Shown here in pieces: positions 50,101 to 62,106 of a stretch of DNA of 64,000 bases (positions are counted from its first letter, which is position 1; each line of letters opens with the position of its first letter). The stretch is from Sorex araneus (Eukaryota; Chordata; Mammalia; Eulipotyphla; Soricidae): contig NC_073311.1 of the NCBI RefSeq assembly GCF_027595985.1, positions 27,245,892-27,309,891 of the forward strand, in the 5' to 3' direction. The notes beneath the pieces are model-generated. The model was not told the origin of the DNA, ran no database searches, and saw nothing but the letters and a program-made list of their open reading frames with translations. The position numbers and the translations under genes are program-made.

Positions 50101-53100
50101 TCTAGCTTATCACTCTGTCTCTGTATCTGTGGAACACATAATGTTTATTTATATCAGTAATTAACAGCTTCCAAAATGCTAATATTTTTGTTTCCACTGG
50201 TTTTCATTATACTATTCTAACAGTATTTATGGTAACAGTCTTAACAGTTAAAATAATAACTACCAGTTGAAGGCTTATTTTAAGCCAGGCTTCATTTTTA
50301 TGGCTAAATTTAAGCCTGTATTTCTGAGGTCAGGAGTCCAGAGACGTTTAGCAACATATTCTCCTTAATTCATAGCTGAGCAACTAACTTTTTAAATTTT
50401 GACACAAATGCATTGAATAACTTTGGAAACAAAAATGGTTCAAGTTTTAAAATCATGAAATAAGGTTATGAAGAATTTTAAAATACTATATTGTTTTAGA
50501 CTGTTAAGATAATTCTTTTTCTTAATTTTCCTTATATTGGATAGCACACAAAAAGGAGAGAAGGGTGATATTAGAGGTGATATTCTCGAAAGCATTATAT
50601 TTTGATGTACTAAAATAGTGCCATTAACTAAACCTTTGTATTGTCTCATAATATCAGTTCTCATATGGCAATACTATGATTTAACTAAATTACAGTATTG
50701 TTCTCCATGATATGACATCTAAAAACAGTTTCATTCTGGTTCTGAATCTGTTCCCCTTCCCCTTCCTATCACCTAAAGTTTTTTTCCTCCACATAACCTC
50801 TTCTTAATTCTCCTAAATCAGCACATCTTTTTCTGACTAACATTCAGTGGGTTGTATAGAATGTGTCTGCTACCCCATTTACTATGTAATGTATTTTGAA
50901 AGATGATTCGTCTTTGTATCATAACATTAAGAAAGTTGTATGTAGTGATTCACTTAAATATTTAGTAGCATATTATAAATTAGGAGCTAAATAATTTTCA
51001 GTAAAATGACTTGTTTCTGAATCTTTGCCGCTAAACAGCTCTGCAGTCTTAACAATTAACTTCTTTGAATCTTGATTTCCTCTTCTTCTAAACAGTATAG
51101 ACTAGAAAGACTTCGCTGACCCCTTTATCTTTTATCCTTCTAATGTTATCTACATTTTACCCAACAATATATGATAGCTAATGTTTTAAGCATAGGAATA
51201 AAATGAGTAATCCAGACAAAATATTCTGCTTTATGGACAGATTACAGACTGGATTATATTTGTATGAAATTCTGTAAGTACTTCATGAAAACTCTAACCA
51301 GCAAAGCAAGATATAAACAATGTTTTGCTTGAGTTTAAAAAGTGGTTTGTCTATGGGCATTAAATTCTAACTTATATATATATTATCAAAATGAAAATAT
51401 ATTTAAAACAATTTTGCTAAATACTTTCTGTGAGATATAAACATTTTCTGGAAGATTATATTCCTAGGACAAAGCTTTATCTCATTTAGGAATGCAAATT
51501 TTAGTACCTTCGGTTCAGATTACAGATGTATTAAGTTTCATTTATTATATTAACTGGGTAATCTCTTTACTACTTGATGTTCAAATGTTTTATTCTTAAA
51601 ATAATATATTGCTAATTCTAGTTGGTATGAGGTGATAAATAATGATTATTATTCTTATTATAATGCACTGCATAATTTCTATTTTTGAGAGGATTTAATT
51701 GACTTCCAAATAGTTACTGGAAATAAATCCTAGGATACAGGGTGAGCGGGTTATTAATATATTAACAATGGGATTTCAAGGCCAGACAGTCCTGGGATCA
51801 AATCTTGGCTCTGTTACTAAATTAATTTTAGATATTTCAAATAAATTAACCTCTATGATGTATTTCTCCCCACTTGAAAAATGGGGATGGGGATGAAAGT
51901 TCACATTTTGTTAAGGAATACATAGACTAGTTTATGCAAGGAAATTGCCTTGCACATCAGTGCTTAATGAATAGTAACTTTCTATACCTTGAGTCATTGT
52001 TCATTGGGTTCTGATTTGTAAATTTGATTTGTAAATTCAAATTTACAAAATAGCTAGCTAAGTGGTTTGAATGTTCTTTTTGGTTGTTGTATGTAAGCAA
52101 ATCTGTAATCTGTGAGTATTTCTATTTAAAGACATAGGGAAAGGTAACACTAACTATAAGTTTCCTTAAATTAGGACAATAAAATATGCTGACATTAGGA
52201 AAATTTGAGTATAGTCTCAATCTGATAGAATTATTTACTCATGAAATTTTCACCAACACTTCAATGAAGAGTTGAAGTTTCATTCACACTAAATTTTTCA
52301 ATGAGTGTCAGAGAGATAGTACAGTATGTAAGACATTTCCTTGCATGCATGCTGCCGACCTGGGTTTAATCCTGGGCGTTATATAGACCCACCCACCCCC
52401 ACCAGATGTGATCCCTGAGTTCAAAGCCAGGAGTACACCTGGGTGTCATCCAACAAAAAGAACATTAAGAAAAAAAATTCATCGAGGTTTCACTTTTTGT
52501 ATAACAAGTATTGTAACTAATTCTATTTAACAAATGCATAAGAAATGCACATTTTTTATTTTCTAATTGATGACTTTATAAATATATGCCACTTGGAGTT
52601 TGAACTTAAGCTTTAAAAATCATTTATAGCCATTGGGTAATTTAAAGCACCCATTAAAACTATCTATAACATTTCTTGCTTACATTACAATTTCACAATT
52701 TTAAATAAAAATTTTAAACTTCTGTATATAGAGATTGTGAACATACTGTTCCTCCTACTTTCATCCATCATCAGTTCCTACAATTCTTAAAATTTACCTT
52801 TACTCAGCTAAATAAATATGGAACTCATCTCCATGGACCATTGTGGTTTCGCAATTTAAAGGCATCTGGAACAGTTTTTACCTCTAGAGAAAATATTACA
52901 TTTTTATTACGCTATTTCTACTTTTTTAAATATTTGAAGCAAATGAATAATATGAAGTCTTTTAAAAAAGTTAAAAATAATATTGTAATGATTGATGCAT
53001 TTTGTAATGAAACCTTTCACCTCTGTGGAACAACCAGATGAGCTAGTCATATAGTGTTACAGTGAAATTCCTCAGAATGAATAGAAGGGCACAACTATCA

Positions 53101-56100
53101 GCATCATTAGTCCATGTCTTAAACATATTGTATAATTCCTCACTGTACAAATAGTTAAAATCATAGAATATATGATCATCTGTATTACTCAAATAGCTTA
53201 TTTTTTCAATGGATAACATTGCTGATTGAATTAAACATTAGAATATATAGGTATGTTTTATTTAAATATAAAATATTTTATGTTATATTTACAAAAAAGT
53301 TATATGTAGCATGAAGCATATTTTGTTGACTCTTTGTGTAGTTCAAAGTAAGTTACAGGAAGCATGAAGTATATTTTGTCAGTACCAATTAGGTGAAAAG
53401 GTGGTTATAGTAAATAATTTTTAAACTAATGATTCAAAACCCATGCAAAAATCCAAGAATACTGTATATTTTAAGAGGAAGGAAAAATCAATAGCTTGAA
53501 TAGGTTAACAAAATAAATTGTGAGGAAAATATAAACATAAGCTTTTAAAGAGTGTGAATGTTAGCTTATACATATAAAAACCACCTTACAGGAGAATAAA
53601 GAAGAAACAGAAGGGAAATAAAAGCATCAGAGCCTGAGAAGTGTATGAGAACAGACCGGTGGGTTAAGACCTATAATTCACACTATTATTGTGAGTTTGA
53701 ACGATATGCTGCCCTATATAATTTTATATTTGCAATTTCCATTAATTCTATGTTTATATGATTTTAATCTGTTATTCTAAATCATAGTTTTTAATAGAAA
53801 AATTTATCAACTCACAGTTGATTAACTACAAAATAAAACTCTAACTCTATATGTACATAATGCAAATAAAAGATTAATATAATTTACAGATTTACTAAGA
53901 TATTAAAAAATAGATTTAAATTTTATATATGGCACTAACTCAAGACCTAAAAAAATCTTAGGTCTAAAATTAAAGGTATTTTGTGCTATTTACAGTATTT
54001 GCATATTTGATCTATATCAATTACTTACTAGCAGTGAAAACTTTATATTTTAATATTTGCTTTTTGATTTGAAAAATTTTAATAAGTTAATCATGTCATT
54101 AAACATAAGAAATCATTGATGACCCAACAATAACTATAAAATATGTGAATAATACTATAGCTAATTTTATGTAATAAAATGGATTATATTACCAAAGTCA
54201 TTGTAAAATACTCTACGTAGTAGTTATTGTTTCTATAATAAAATAAGTCTATGCTCTATCTCATTTCCCCCTTAAATCAGTTTGTTTGAAACTTTACTTT
54301 CTAAGGTATACATGATGAGACTTTTTGATAAATTTTTTAAACTATCATGCTTCCCATAAATTTAAGAATGCATCCAAAATTAAGGGGAATAGAAATTCAT
54401 TAATGTGTCTTATGTATTTAAAGGGACACATTCCAATATTTTTGAATAACATAAAGTTTCATTAGATTTATATAATTATTAAACATATAGTCTTTCTGTC
54501 AGTGGTTTTAACATTTTTAATATATAATAAGATAAATACATATTAAGTTTACTAGAAAGCAATTTTCCTCTCAGACTATTGATATTATTTGACTGTTTTG
54601 TGACAGATTGTTTTAGTGGAAAAAGATACTTTATCTTGTTCAAAATCTGTACATACATTTCTAAGTTATAACTTTATTTAAAGCTCAAAGTAAGAATCAG
54701 TATTTAGTACGTGACCCTTTACTGCTAGATTTCTTATCACTTCAGCTTAATATATGTTAAGAAAATACCCTTTTAGAGTTTTTGGGATGTAAACGGGCTG
54801 TTAAAAATTTTAGGGTTTTATTTTTGGTAAATACTATACTTAATAAATAGTCATGATGAAAATTTTCTCATATTGATAGTACCTTCACATGCCCAGATTA
54901 ATCTTTGTTTATAATTAATTCAAGTTGTAATTATTTTCCAGGTGAATAAAGACAGACTGTGCTGGTCTGGTGTAAAATTCATTATTTATGAAACCATTTT
55001 TTCTTTCTCCGTGCATATTGATACAGTACTAGAAAAGTTAAATGGGATCCTAAATTTAGTATATAGCTAAATATCTATGCATTGTTAATTATTTAATTTA
55101 CATGATTTTGTCATCCTAGATTTTTATGGAAGGGAATGCTGATAAGAATGTTGCAGTCTCTTAAAAAAATGAACTTTTGTATAAACTAGCTGCATGCTTT
55201 GAAGAGCATTATTTAACAAATTGGTAAATTATATAATGATAATATGGTCTACCTATAAAGTAAGTATGTAGTAATATAGACTGTGCAATCGATGTAAAAC
55301 AGTTCTCAAAAAGGCAAACACTAAATCACCTTTTTCGTCTTTTACAACAAAGAAGCTGTTGTTATACTTCCATCACAAATAACTCTTTGTGAATCCCCGA
55401 TCTATTTTTAAAAGCAATGTGTAAGTGCCACAGAAAAGTGTTTGTCCCACATGTGATGAGAGGGTAGTATGAATGAAGCATGATTTGAACATGTGAGGTG
55501 TAGGTGTCCATATATAGATGCTTCTGGCAAGTAGAAGTGTCGATGTAGAAAAGATGAGGAGTGTTGACTAAACTTTAGAAAATATATTTATTTTATTGAC
55601 TTTAGACATGTTTTAAAAATTAGGGAACAAGTGATATTCATATTTTTATATTTCTCAAAATTTCTATTAAGTTCAAATTAAACTCCAGAGACTAAATTCT
55701 CTAATATTAGTTTATATTAGAATGGTTTGTAGCCATCACAGTACTTTATAGAAAAGACTAACAAACTCATTTTTCCTTTATTTGCCATAATCAGAGAATA
55801 TGTTAGAAGCTTTGTAATGTTTATCACGTTAAAATTTTCTCTGTTGTATTGGTTACAAAAATGGATATATGTTAAGTATCTAGCCTGACCGTGAATTATG
55901 TTTATTATGTTTGTGATCATATTGCTTCATGATAGACATATCATATCCACAGTGAAGAACTCCACAAGCATTTGCATACACATAAGAATTCCTTGTGTAT
56001 GTCTAAATATATTTCATATATATGTTCTTTTTATATTATTTTTAAATTCCTTATAAGAAAACTGTTAAACAAATTTATTTTAATTTTGAAAAAAATTGAC

Positions 56101-59100
56101 AAAGAAACAACTTTGCTCCAAAATTCCAAAGTCATGGAATAATTAAGTGTTACGTTTTTATTTGATTAGAAAAACATTAAGAGACAAATGTTCAAAGTGG
56201 AGTGTAGTTAAGGCAGTTCAACTTCCATTCATGCTAATGGGAGGCAGTTGGCTATGTTCCCTGGTCAATGCTTTGAACATATCCCTAGAACTTAAAAAAA
56301 AAAGCTGCAAAGCACACTAAAATGTGGAATGTTTTAGGTTCTCTACTCCTTTAAAAGGCAAAAGAAAAATTATAGAAAGGCAGTTAGTCTTTATATTTTT
56401 TCAGCAGCATACATGAAAGAAGGCTGTGAGCATTATTGAATAATGTTTGTTTCTGGCAATAAAACCCCTGAATATTGTGTAGTTAGAGGCCTACAGCTTC
56501 CCCTCAACCTCAAAATATGTGGTGCTGAACATTGCCATTTTAGGTGTCTATGAGGTACTTCAAAATAAAAAGGCTTTAGTTTAGAAAATAATTCATTCTT
56601 TTATTTAAAAAGTTAACAGCAAATGTACTGATTTTATGAGTGGTAAAAAGTTTATATTGTTCTTGATATATATGTATGTATACACACATATACATATGTA
56701 TTTGTGCACATGTATGGAAAATTGTATACAAGTTCTATTTACATATATATAAGATTGTAAATGTAAATAGACTTCACACACCATATCCATAGTGTGATAT
56801 GGATTCCAGAAAATAGTGAAATTATTAACACATAATAGAATTGGTAAAGAGATGGAATTGGCTGAACCCACCTTTACAATTGATGTATATAACACACGAT
56901 TGATAACTATTTTTGATCCGATATTTAAAATTTATTTGCAAAAGTCATGAACTAGAACAATGATGATATATATCTGCTATGATTTCCCTATATCATTCAG
57001 TAGCACACACAATATGATATATTCTAGCCAATGTTATGATATGATAGTGGTGAAGCGTGTTGACAACTTCAGTGCATCCATAGGAAAGTGACTAGAATTA
57101 TGCACTCTAAGAACCTTGTTTTATGAAGAAACTTAAGAAAACAAGACTTGTTATACTATCTTCCTGGTGATAGCTAGCTAAAGATTTTTATGTGTGAGAA
57201 GGGAACTTATTTTGTATCACTTAAAGGAAAGGAGTAGAAGTGATATGTGAAGTTAAGTTTATTTTTTACAAAAGTTCTCCAAAAACGGATTGAAGATTTT
57301 TTTAAATAGACTTCTTATCTTAGGAAATAAGCATAATTGAAAACATATAAAGAGTTTGGTCTTTGGGAAGAAGATAAAACTCCATAATATTCCCTGAAAT
57401 TCAGTGATATTCAGAATTGTATGTTTGTATTATTATCATGCAACTACACATTACCTGAGACATATCCCATGCTCAGTGAATCAGAATCTCCAAAATAATG
57501 TGTGTTAATATGAGTTTAAAGAAAACAAAACTTCCCAGATACAAACATAGTCATTAAGGTGTAGGTACGCAAATTTTATGATTTCCAGTAAGATTTTACA
57601 GCACTTTAATTCCATAACTCTAATCTTGATTAAAATATTTATATATTTCAATATTTATAAATGTCCATAAATTTGATATTATTCCATCTATAAGATGAAA
57701 CAGTCAAAATTTCATATTCTTATAGAATTTTGAATTTAAGAACATTACATTAAATGTTTATATCTTATATGGTGTTAGTCTGAGAATGAGGAAACAGTTA
57801 TGAACAATCATTGAAAACTTTGCTTTCAGAGTAAAGCCTATGAAATCTTATGATGTTAGGATTGTGAATAAACAAGTCTGTAATTTCAACTCATAAGACC
57901 AGTTATGTCATTGCAGTGTTTTACATTTCCTGGGGTTAGAGTTGATCACTATTGTAGTTATGTAATCTTGGGTGAGTTTCTTAAGATCTCAGTTCTATAG
58001 TTTTGCCTTTCGAAAAGCATTTGCCTTTAGGGTGCATTGAAATGATTAGAAGTCTTCATGATGTTTTTTAATGTACTGTCTGACACACTAGTTAATTACT
58101 GCTAGCTGTCATGAGTATGATTTTGATTGTCATCATCATATGTTTAAAAGTCTAGAGGAAATGCTTCAGAGGAAGGCAGACTTCACTCGGAATATATGCT
58201 TTTTATGTTTCTGTTTCTGTTTGTTTTGTTTTATTGTTGGTGTGTTGGGGACACACCTGGTTACGCTCAGAGGCTACTTCAGGCTCTAGTAGAATCCTGG
58301 TGGAATCGAACCCTAGATGGGTGCTAGGGTCTTGGGCTTGATCTCATGTGGGGTGCCATGGATCAAACCCTAGTCTGCCACTTTCAAGGCAGGCGCTCTA
58401 TTCAATAAACTATCTCTCTGTCCCCCACTCTGTTTAACTTTTAATTTTGAAACCAACTAGAGTCTCAAATGAAGACATGCCAGAAATTTTAAATTGATAT
58501 ACAAGGTGAGATGGAGAAGAGAGAGATTTTGGAAAAGACGTTTTAGCAAAAATCTTACTACTACATAGGGATATTGATATAATCTTAACTGCAGCAAAAG
58601 TAAATTTTACAGTAACTTACTTTACCAATGAATTTTTTAAATTCGCTTATTCTATTATTTATAAGCAGGAGCTTCACATTTGTCATAGCAACTGGAAATT
58701 TTCTTTAAAATTTGTAGGTATATTAGTGTTACATTTTTAAGGAGAAAATGTATTATTAATTTATGTTCGTAAATTATATCTTTGATACCCTTCCTTATTT
58801 CCAATTTTTAACTAATTTCTATGTATATCTATATGTATTTTAAATATTAAGTAGATGGCAAAAATTCTAGTAACTGTGTACCTGAGAAATTGTTAATGAA
58901 CATAAAATCTATATTATCTTCCACTATCACTATTTGCCTTTTATTATCTTTTTTCATAAGTATGCAAGTTTAATTTAATTTCTTAAAAGCTCTTTTGTTA
59001 TCATATTACTGGCAGTAATGGTTAGAACAATATAGACTGGTAGGGAATATCCAGAGTATTTCTCCCAGAGTACTCCTCCCAAAGTATGTTTGAAGAACTT

Positions 59101-61215
59101 GTTAAAGCAATAACATCAGCCCCTGCTGTTTTTGATGTATGTACATAACTCAGCAATCACTGACATCAATCATATGTTTTTGCTAAAGTGGGATACTTAG
59201 AGTAGAATGAGCCAAGTCTAAAATTATATAGCTCATAAAAATTTAAGATGAATAAAACATGCAAATTATATGTACATATCTTTAGATATATACCACAATG
59301 AACGTAACTTATAAATTCTTAAATAAAATGTTATTTAAAAAACCTGAAGTGAGCATGATGCCAATCACTAAAGCTCCACCCTCGCTATTAAATCAGTTTT
59401 TCTTTGTTTTGAAGCAGATTTGAAGTCCTTTCATGAGACAATAATATCTGTGATTAAGCAATCTAGAAATTTTTTAGCTTGTTTTCTGTTACTCATTGAA
59501 AGTTGTAGAAAGTGTGGTTTAAGTTTGGTTACTACAGCATCATGCTCTTATATGCAGTGTACTGGGCTCTTTATGAAATAAATATAAAGGGCCGAGGATA
59601 TGACTCAAAAGAATGGAGCATATGCCTGGTTTATGTGTGTTCTGGATTCATTCCCCAGCATTATATGCCCTCACCCCCTCACTGCATGATGTGGCCCCTA
59701 TAAAAAAATGCAAAGAAAATAATACAGTATTTGTGTATGTATTCAACACGGATAAGACAGAATAAAAACATATATTACCATCCTCTAGTTCAATCTATTG
59801 TGATAATGCTGTAGAAAGTCAAGCGATTTTTTAATTATATATTGATAGACTGTTTCATGCGATACCATGCAACATTTTCTTCTTCCCAAATTCTACTGTG
59901 GGTGATGATCTTCTCATTAATGCATATGATAGTTTATTTTTAAAATTTAAATAAATACTTTACAATTCCTCCCATTAAAAATTAATATATAAGTTATAGT
60001 TAGTGTTTATTTATATGCTAGTAGTGTTCTATGTTTCTTATACTAGTAACTTTAGAGATATTTATTGGTAATATTGCATTTGATTATTTGTTGGAGTGAT
60101 TTAACAATGGACATATAAATTTCTTGAACATAAAATAACAGCTTTTACTCATATCAGATATTATGCAGTACTTTATGATTTTTTTTCTAAATGACTATGT
60201 TTTTGAATTATGAATTTGTTTCATATGCCACAGATCTTTTGCAGCCCCTCTATATGACACAAAAACCACATGGTAAATTTATAAAACATATATTTTTATG
60301 TACATATAGCTTTATATTCAAAATTGCAAAAATAAAAAGCCATAGTCAGTTATTTCCCAAACTGAATTTTTTATCATAAAAAAAATTTTTTGGTGGGGGA
60401 GGGGGTAAAAAATAACTATAGAACAAACAATCCACTGTCTGCAATGGTTTCCAATAAAAACTGCCACACCAAAAAGTCCAACTATAGAACTAAGAAGTGC
60501 AACTGTGTCATTTTATTTAGAAAGATGAAAACTATATTTATACTTAAAACCATATTTTAAACTGCTTTCTAAGCACATGAATTGGTCATGAATCATGACT
60601 AAGTCTTCCAGATTTCATTTTCTAAATTATGACTATAAAAAGAATACTCAAGAGATTGGTATGTTTTATGTGGTCAAGTATGTGGGTTTTGGTGATCTAT
60701 TACAGTATAACAAATTGGAAGAATCATTCAAATAATTTTTCAGTAATTGCTTTAAATACACAAAATATCGTTACAGACCACCCAATAGGAGCAAACAGTA
60801 AACACTCAACAAAATTTAGTAAATGCAGTTTAGCAAATGTAAGTGAACACAAGTGAGAATGTCTAAATGTAATATTTGTTTTTATGTATTCCAGATTCAG
60901 AACAATTTGTGGGCAGGAAATGCAAGCGGCGGTTCTGTGGTTACTTCATGCATGTTACCACGTGACAGTTCCTCCTGTATGACACCTTACTCTCACTCGC
61001 CTCGGACAGATTCCAGTTACACAGGGTTTTCAAACCACCAGAACCAGTTCAGCCACGTGCCCCTCAACAATTTTTTCACTGACTCTCTTCTTACTGGGGC
61101 TACCAATGGACATGCATTTGAAACAAAGCCAGAGTTTGAAAGGAGGTCTTCCAGTATTGCAGTTCTTCGAATGAAAGCCAAGGAGCACACTGCCAATATT
61201 TCATGGGCCATGTAA
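40887..61215 (+). CDS. ALX1: ALX1 (CART1), paired-class homeobox transcription factor; complete gene, four coding exons
   Basis: Joining 40887-41112, 43872-44176, 46935-47063 and 60895-61215 gives 326 residues plus TAA, the length of other mammalian ALX1 proteins. All introns are GT-AG and all phases agree. The protein has a variable N-terminal region (1-131), a Q50 paired-type homeodomain (about 132-191, [13 protein letters not shown] in helix 3), a Ser/Thr/Asn-rich linker and a C-terminal OAR motif (about 305-318, [14 protein letters not shown]). There is no paired domain, as in the ALX group. The family binds palindromic TAAT sites as dimers and acts in the nucleus of cranial neural crest and limb mesenchyme. 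Human loss of ALX1 causes frontonasal dysplasia, and ALX1 variants are linked to beak shape in Darwin's finches. Expression is probably driven from the TATA-containing CpG island. The gene looks fully intact. Confidence 0.98.
41113..43871 (+). other. ALX1: ALX1 intron 1
   Basis: 2.76 kb, donor gtgagt, acceptor ctggatgcag. The first 400 bases continue the CpG island and include a G-rich stretch (about 41216-41250), a C15 run and a long T/C tract (about 41631-41696). The rest is AT-rich without recognised repeats. Confidence 0.95.
43872..44176 (+). CDS. ALX1: ALX1 coding exon 2 (first three quarters of the homeodomain)
   Basis: 305 bases, residues 76-177, from [20 protein letters not shown] to the homeodomain start at [20 protein letters not shown] and on to LTEARVQ. 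It starts in phase 1 and ends in phase 0, with donor gtaggaa at 44177. The break falls between homeodomain positions 46 and 47, the classical intron position of paired-class homeobox genes. The basic KKRRHR stretch probably also serves as nuclear localisation signal. The frame happens to be open into the upstream intron, but the acceptor at 43871 and the protein family define the exon. Confidence 0.98.
44177..46934 (+). other. ALX1: ALX1 intron 2
   Basis: 2.76 kb, AT-rich, donor gtagga, acceptor aaatattag. I see no gene or recognised repeat in it, apart from a weak MIR-like trace near 46660-46720. Confidence 0.95.
46935..47063 (+). CDS. ALX1: ALX1 coding exon 3 (homeodomain recognition helix)
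   Basis: 129 bases, residues 178-220, phase 0 at both ends. It encodes [20 protein letters not shown], holding the DNA-contacting part of helix 3 (Q50 and N51 of the homeodomain), then [20 protein letters not shown] and YPQ. Donor gtatgg at 47064. As a symmetric exon, its skipping would keep frame but remove DNA recognition. Confidence 0.98.
48560..48765 (+). repeat. MIR
   Basis: Conserved core in + orientation: caatttaccaggcactattc, ttaacttatttgatcctcat, attatccccattttttcat, acttgaggcacatagtgatg. Well preserved for its age. Confidence 0.7.
51030..51105 (-). repeat. MIR fragment
   Basis: The + strand reads cagtcttaacaattaacttc, tttgaatcttgatttcctct, tcttctaaacagtatag, matching the minus orientation of the MIR core (…gttacttaacctctctgaatctcagtttcctc…). 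Confidence 0.5.
51765..51985 (-). repeat. MIR
   Basis: The + strand reads gggatcaaatcttggctctg, ttactaaattaattttagat, aaattaacctctatgatgta, cacttgaaaaatggggatg, and later gcacatcagtgcttaatg: the full minus-orientation order of MIR. Confidence 0.6.
52028..52049. repeat. Perfect short inverted repeat
   Basis: Arms tttgtaaatt and aatttacaaa (10 bp each) with a 2-base spacer, preceded by a direct repeat of gatttgtaaatt. Probably a chance AT-rich palindrome. Confidence 0.6.
52304..52478 (+). repeat. Type-1 shrew SINE in ALX1 intron 3
   Basis: It reads gtgtcagagagatagtacag, ccttgcatgcatgctgccga, cctgggtttaatcctgggcg, gatgtgatccctgagttcaa, agccaggagtacacctgggt and an A-rich tail. It is the first lineage-specific SINE after the gap that starts at 30907. 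Confidence 0.82.
53299..53381 (+). repeat. Local direct duplication
   Basis: A unit of about 30 bp around agcatgaagcatattttgt recurs 53 bp later as agcatgaagtatattttgt (53309-53327 and 53362-53380 region), with related flanking gttat/gttac. It is imperfect, not a known element. Confidence 0.5.
57950..58115 (-). repeat. MIR
   Basis: The + strand reads gtagttatgtaatcttgggt, gagtttcttaagatctcagt, gtgcattgaaatgattaga, aatgtactgtctgacacac: the minus-orientation order of MIR. Confidence 0.6.
58218..58426 (-). repeat. Type-1 shrew SINE, diverged, with extra internal sequence
   Basis: The + strand reads ggacacacctggttacgctc, tcaggctctagtagaatcct, ggggtgccatggatcaaacc, ctatctctctgtccccc. About 30-40 bases more than the other copies lie in the middle, including a second ggaatcgaaccctag B-box-like motif. 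Confidence 0.75.
59586..59715 (+). repeat. Diverged tRNA-headed SINE
   Basis: It reads aagggccgaggatatgactc, ggagcatatgcctggtttat, ctggattcattccccagcat, then tgatgtggcccctataaaaa. Short tail; an older subfamily than type 1. Confidence 0.6.
60895..61215 (+). CDS. ALX1: ALX1 coding exon 4 (C-terminal region and OAR motif)
   Basis: 321 bases including the TAA at 61213-61215, residues 221-326, phase 0 after acceptor gtattccag. It starts [20 protein letters not shown] and ends [13 protein letters not shown]. The Ser/Thr/Asn-rich part is a probable activation or regulatory region. The OAR motif near the end, [14 protein letters not shown], is conserved in paired-class proteins and is known to restrain DNA binding and activity in some members. 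I see one likely substitution against human as remembered (S at 245 where human has T). Confidence 0.98.
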   Translation: MQNNLWAGNASGGSVVTSCMLPRDSSSCMTPYSHSPRTDSSYTGFSNHQNQFSHVPLNNFFTDSLLTGATNGHAFETKPEFERRSSSIAVLRMKAKEHTANISWAM

Positions 61216-61530
61216 CATACAGTACTCTTTTATTTTTCTTTTAATGTCAAAGTAAAACATTCTTATTTCTCATATTTAAAGGATACCACAATAAGCTGCT
61301 GTGTGTGGAATTGCTAAAGGTCAAGATATACGGCGAGACCAGCTTAAATGAATAGTTGTTATTATTTAACATTAAAATCTAAGAATGAACCTCTGAAAAG
61401 ATTCAATAGGTTTACCATGCTCCAATCTTTACAAACTTTGTTTTAGTAGTAAGATTTTTTCCCCTATTGTACGAGTCGATGAAATATGATCATGCAACCT
61501 TTAAGAGAATAAATGTATTAAACAAATTCC
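61216..61530 (+). other. ALX1: ALX1 3' untranslated region (inferred)
   Basis: AT-rich sequence from the stop to about 17 bases after AATAAA at 61508. With a 160-base leader and 981 coding bases this gives an mRNA of about 1.45 kb. Later hexamers (e.g. near 62755) would allow a longer UTR. Confidence 0.6.
61508..61513 (+). terminator. ALX1: Candidate polyadenylation signal of ALX1
   Basis: AATAAA in agagaataaatgtatt, 293 bases after the stop codon. It is the first canonical hexamer downstream. Confidence 0.65.
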
Positions 61531-62049
61531 GCAGTTATAGATTGATTTATGTTAGTTCTTTATAACAAGAAATCTCTTGTACAATAATACCTGATAAAGG
61601 ATAAAATGCACTGGAGGAAATGTTGATATACCAAAGCTGTCAGATAAATATTGAAACGGTGTTTTTTGGGGGAGTAAACTGCATTTCTCCCTTTCTACCT
61701 AGAAGACATGATAGCTTTAATCCCTCTTGATAAGAAATTATCTTCAGTCCTCAAAGATTTATTTATTTTTTTCTACCTCTACTTGTTTTAATGAATTTCT
61801 ACTCTGGAAGAAAAAAAATAGCTGTTAAAATGACCAGTATTTGCTTGAAATACTTGGACATAGTTGCCTGAAACCATGTGGCTAGACGTGGTAACTGAAA
61901 TATACTGGGGTGATTTAAAATTTAGTTCCTAGAAGTTTTATAAATTCCATCTTTCCCATGAAAAAGACAGCATGAAGTCACTGACTTTATCACACACAAT
62001 ATTTATCTCACACAATGAAAAAATACATGTATAAAACTTGATGTCGCTT

Positions 62050-62106
62050 TTAAACTGACAAAAACAAATACTACATTTGATCTTAGCGAAGAGGCAGAGA
62101 CATGAT
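62050..62106 (-). pseudogene. RNU2P: U2 snRNA pseudogene, truncated (5' part only)
   Basis: Read on the minus strand, the segment follows the first roughly 60 bases of U2 spliceosomal RNA. The + strand shows aatactacatttgatcttag then cgaagaggcagagacatgat, the complement of the U2 5' end through the branch-point-pairing region (tactac on this strand equals the GUAGUA element). Several substitutions are present and the rest of U2 (from stem-loop IIa on) is missing. No U2 promoter is seen, so it is not functional. Confidence 0.72.

Larger units (their letters stand above)
47064..60894 (+). other. ALX1: ALX1 intron 3 (13.8 kb)
   Basis: AT-rich. It starts with gtatgg and a 21-bp tandem duplication (47116-47156), and ends at acceptor tatgtattccag. 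It contains MIR fragments (48560, 51030, 51765, 57950) and three tRNA-headed SINEs (52304, 58218, 59586). The interval 52.5-57.9 kb has no recognised repeat. No exon-like frame was found. Its size makes it a plausible home for intronic enhancers, which I cannot locate from sequence alone. Confidence 0.92.

Noticed and set aside
56605-56895. 96-residue minus-strand frame in ALX1 intron 3
   Set aside because: Built on a TA/CA-rich simple sequence; no splice or family support.
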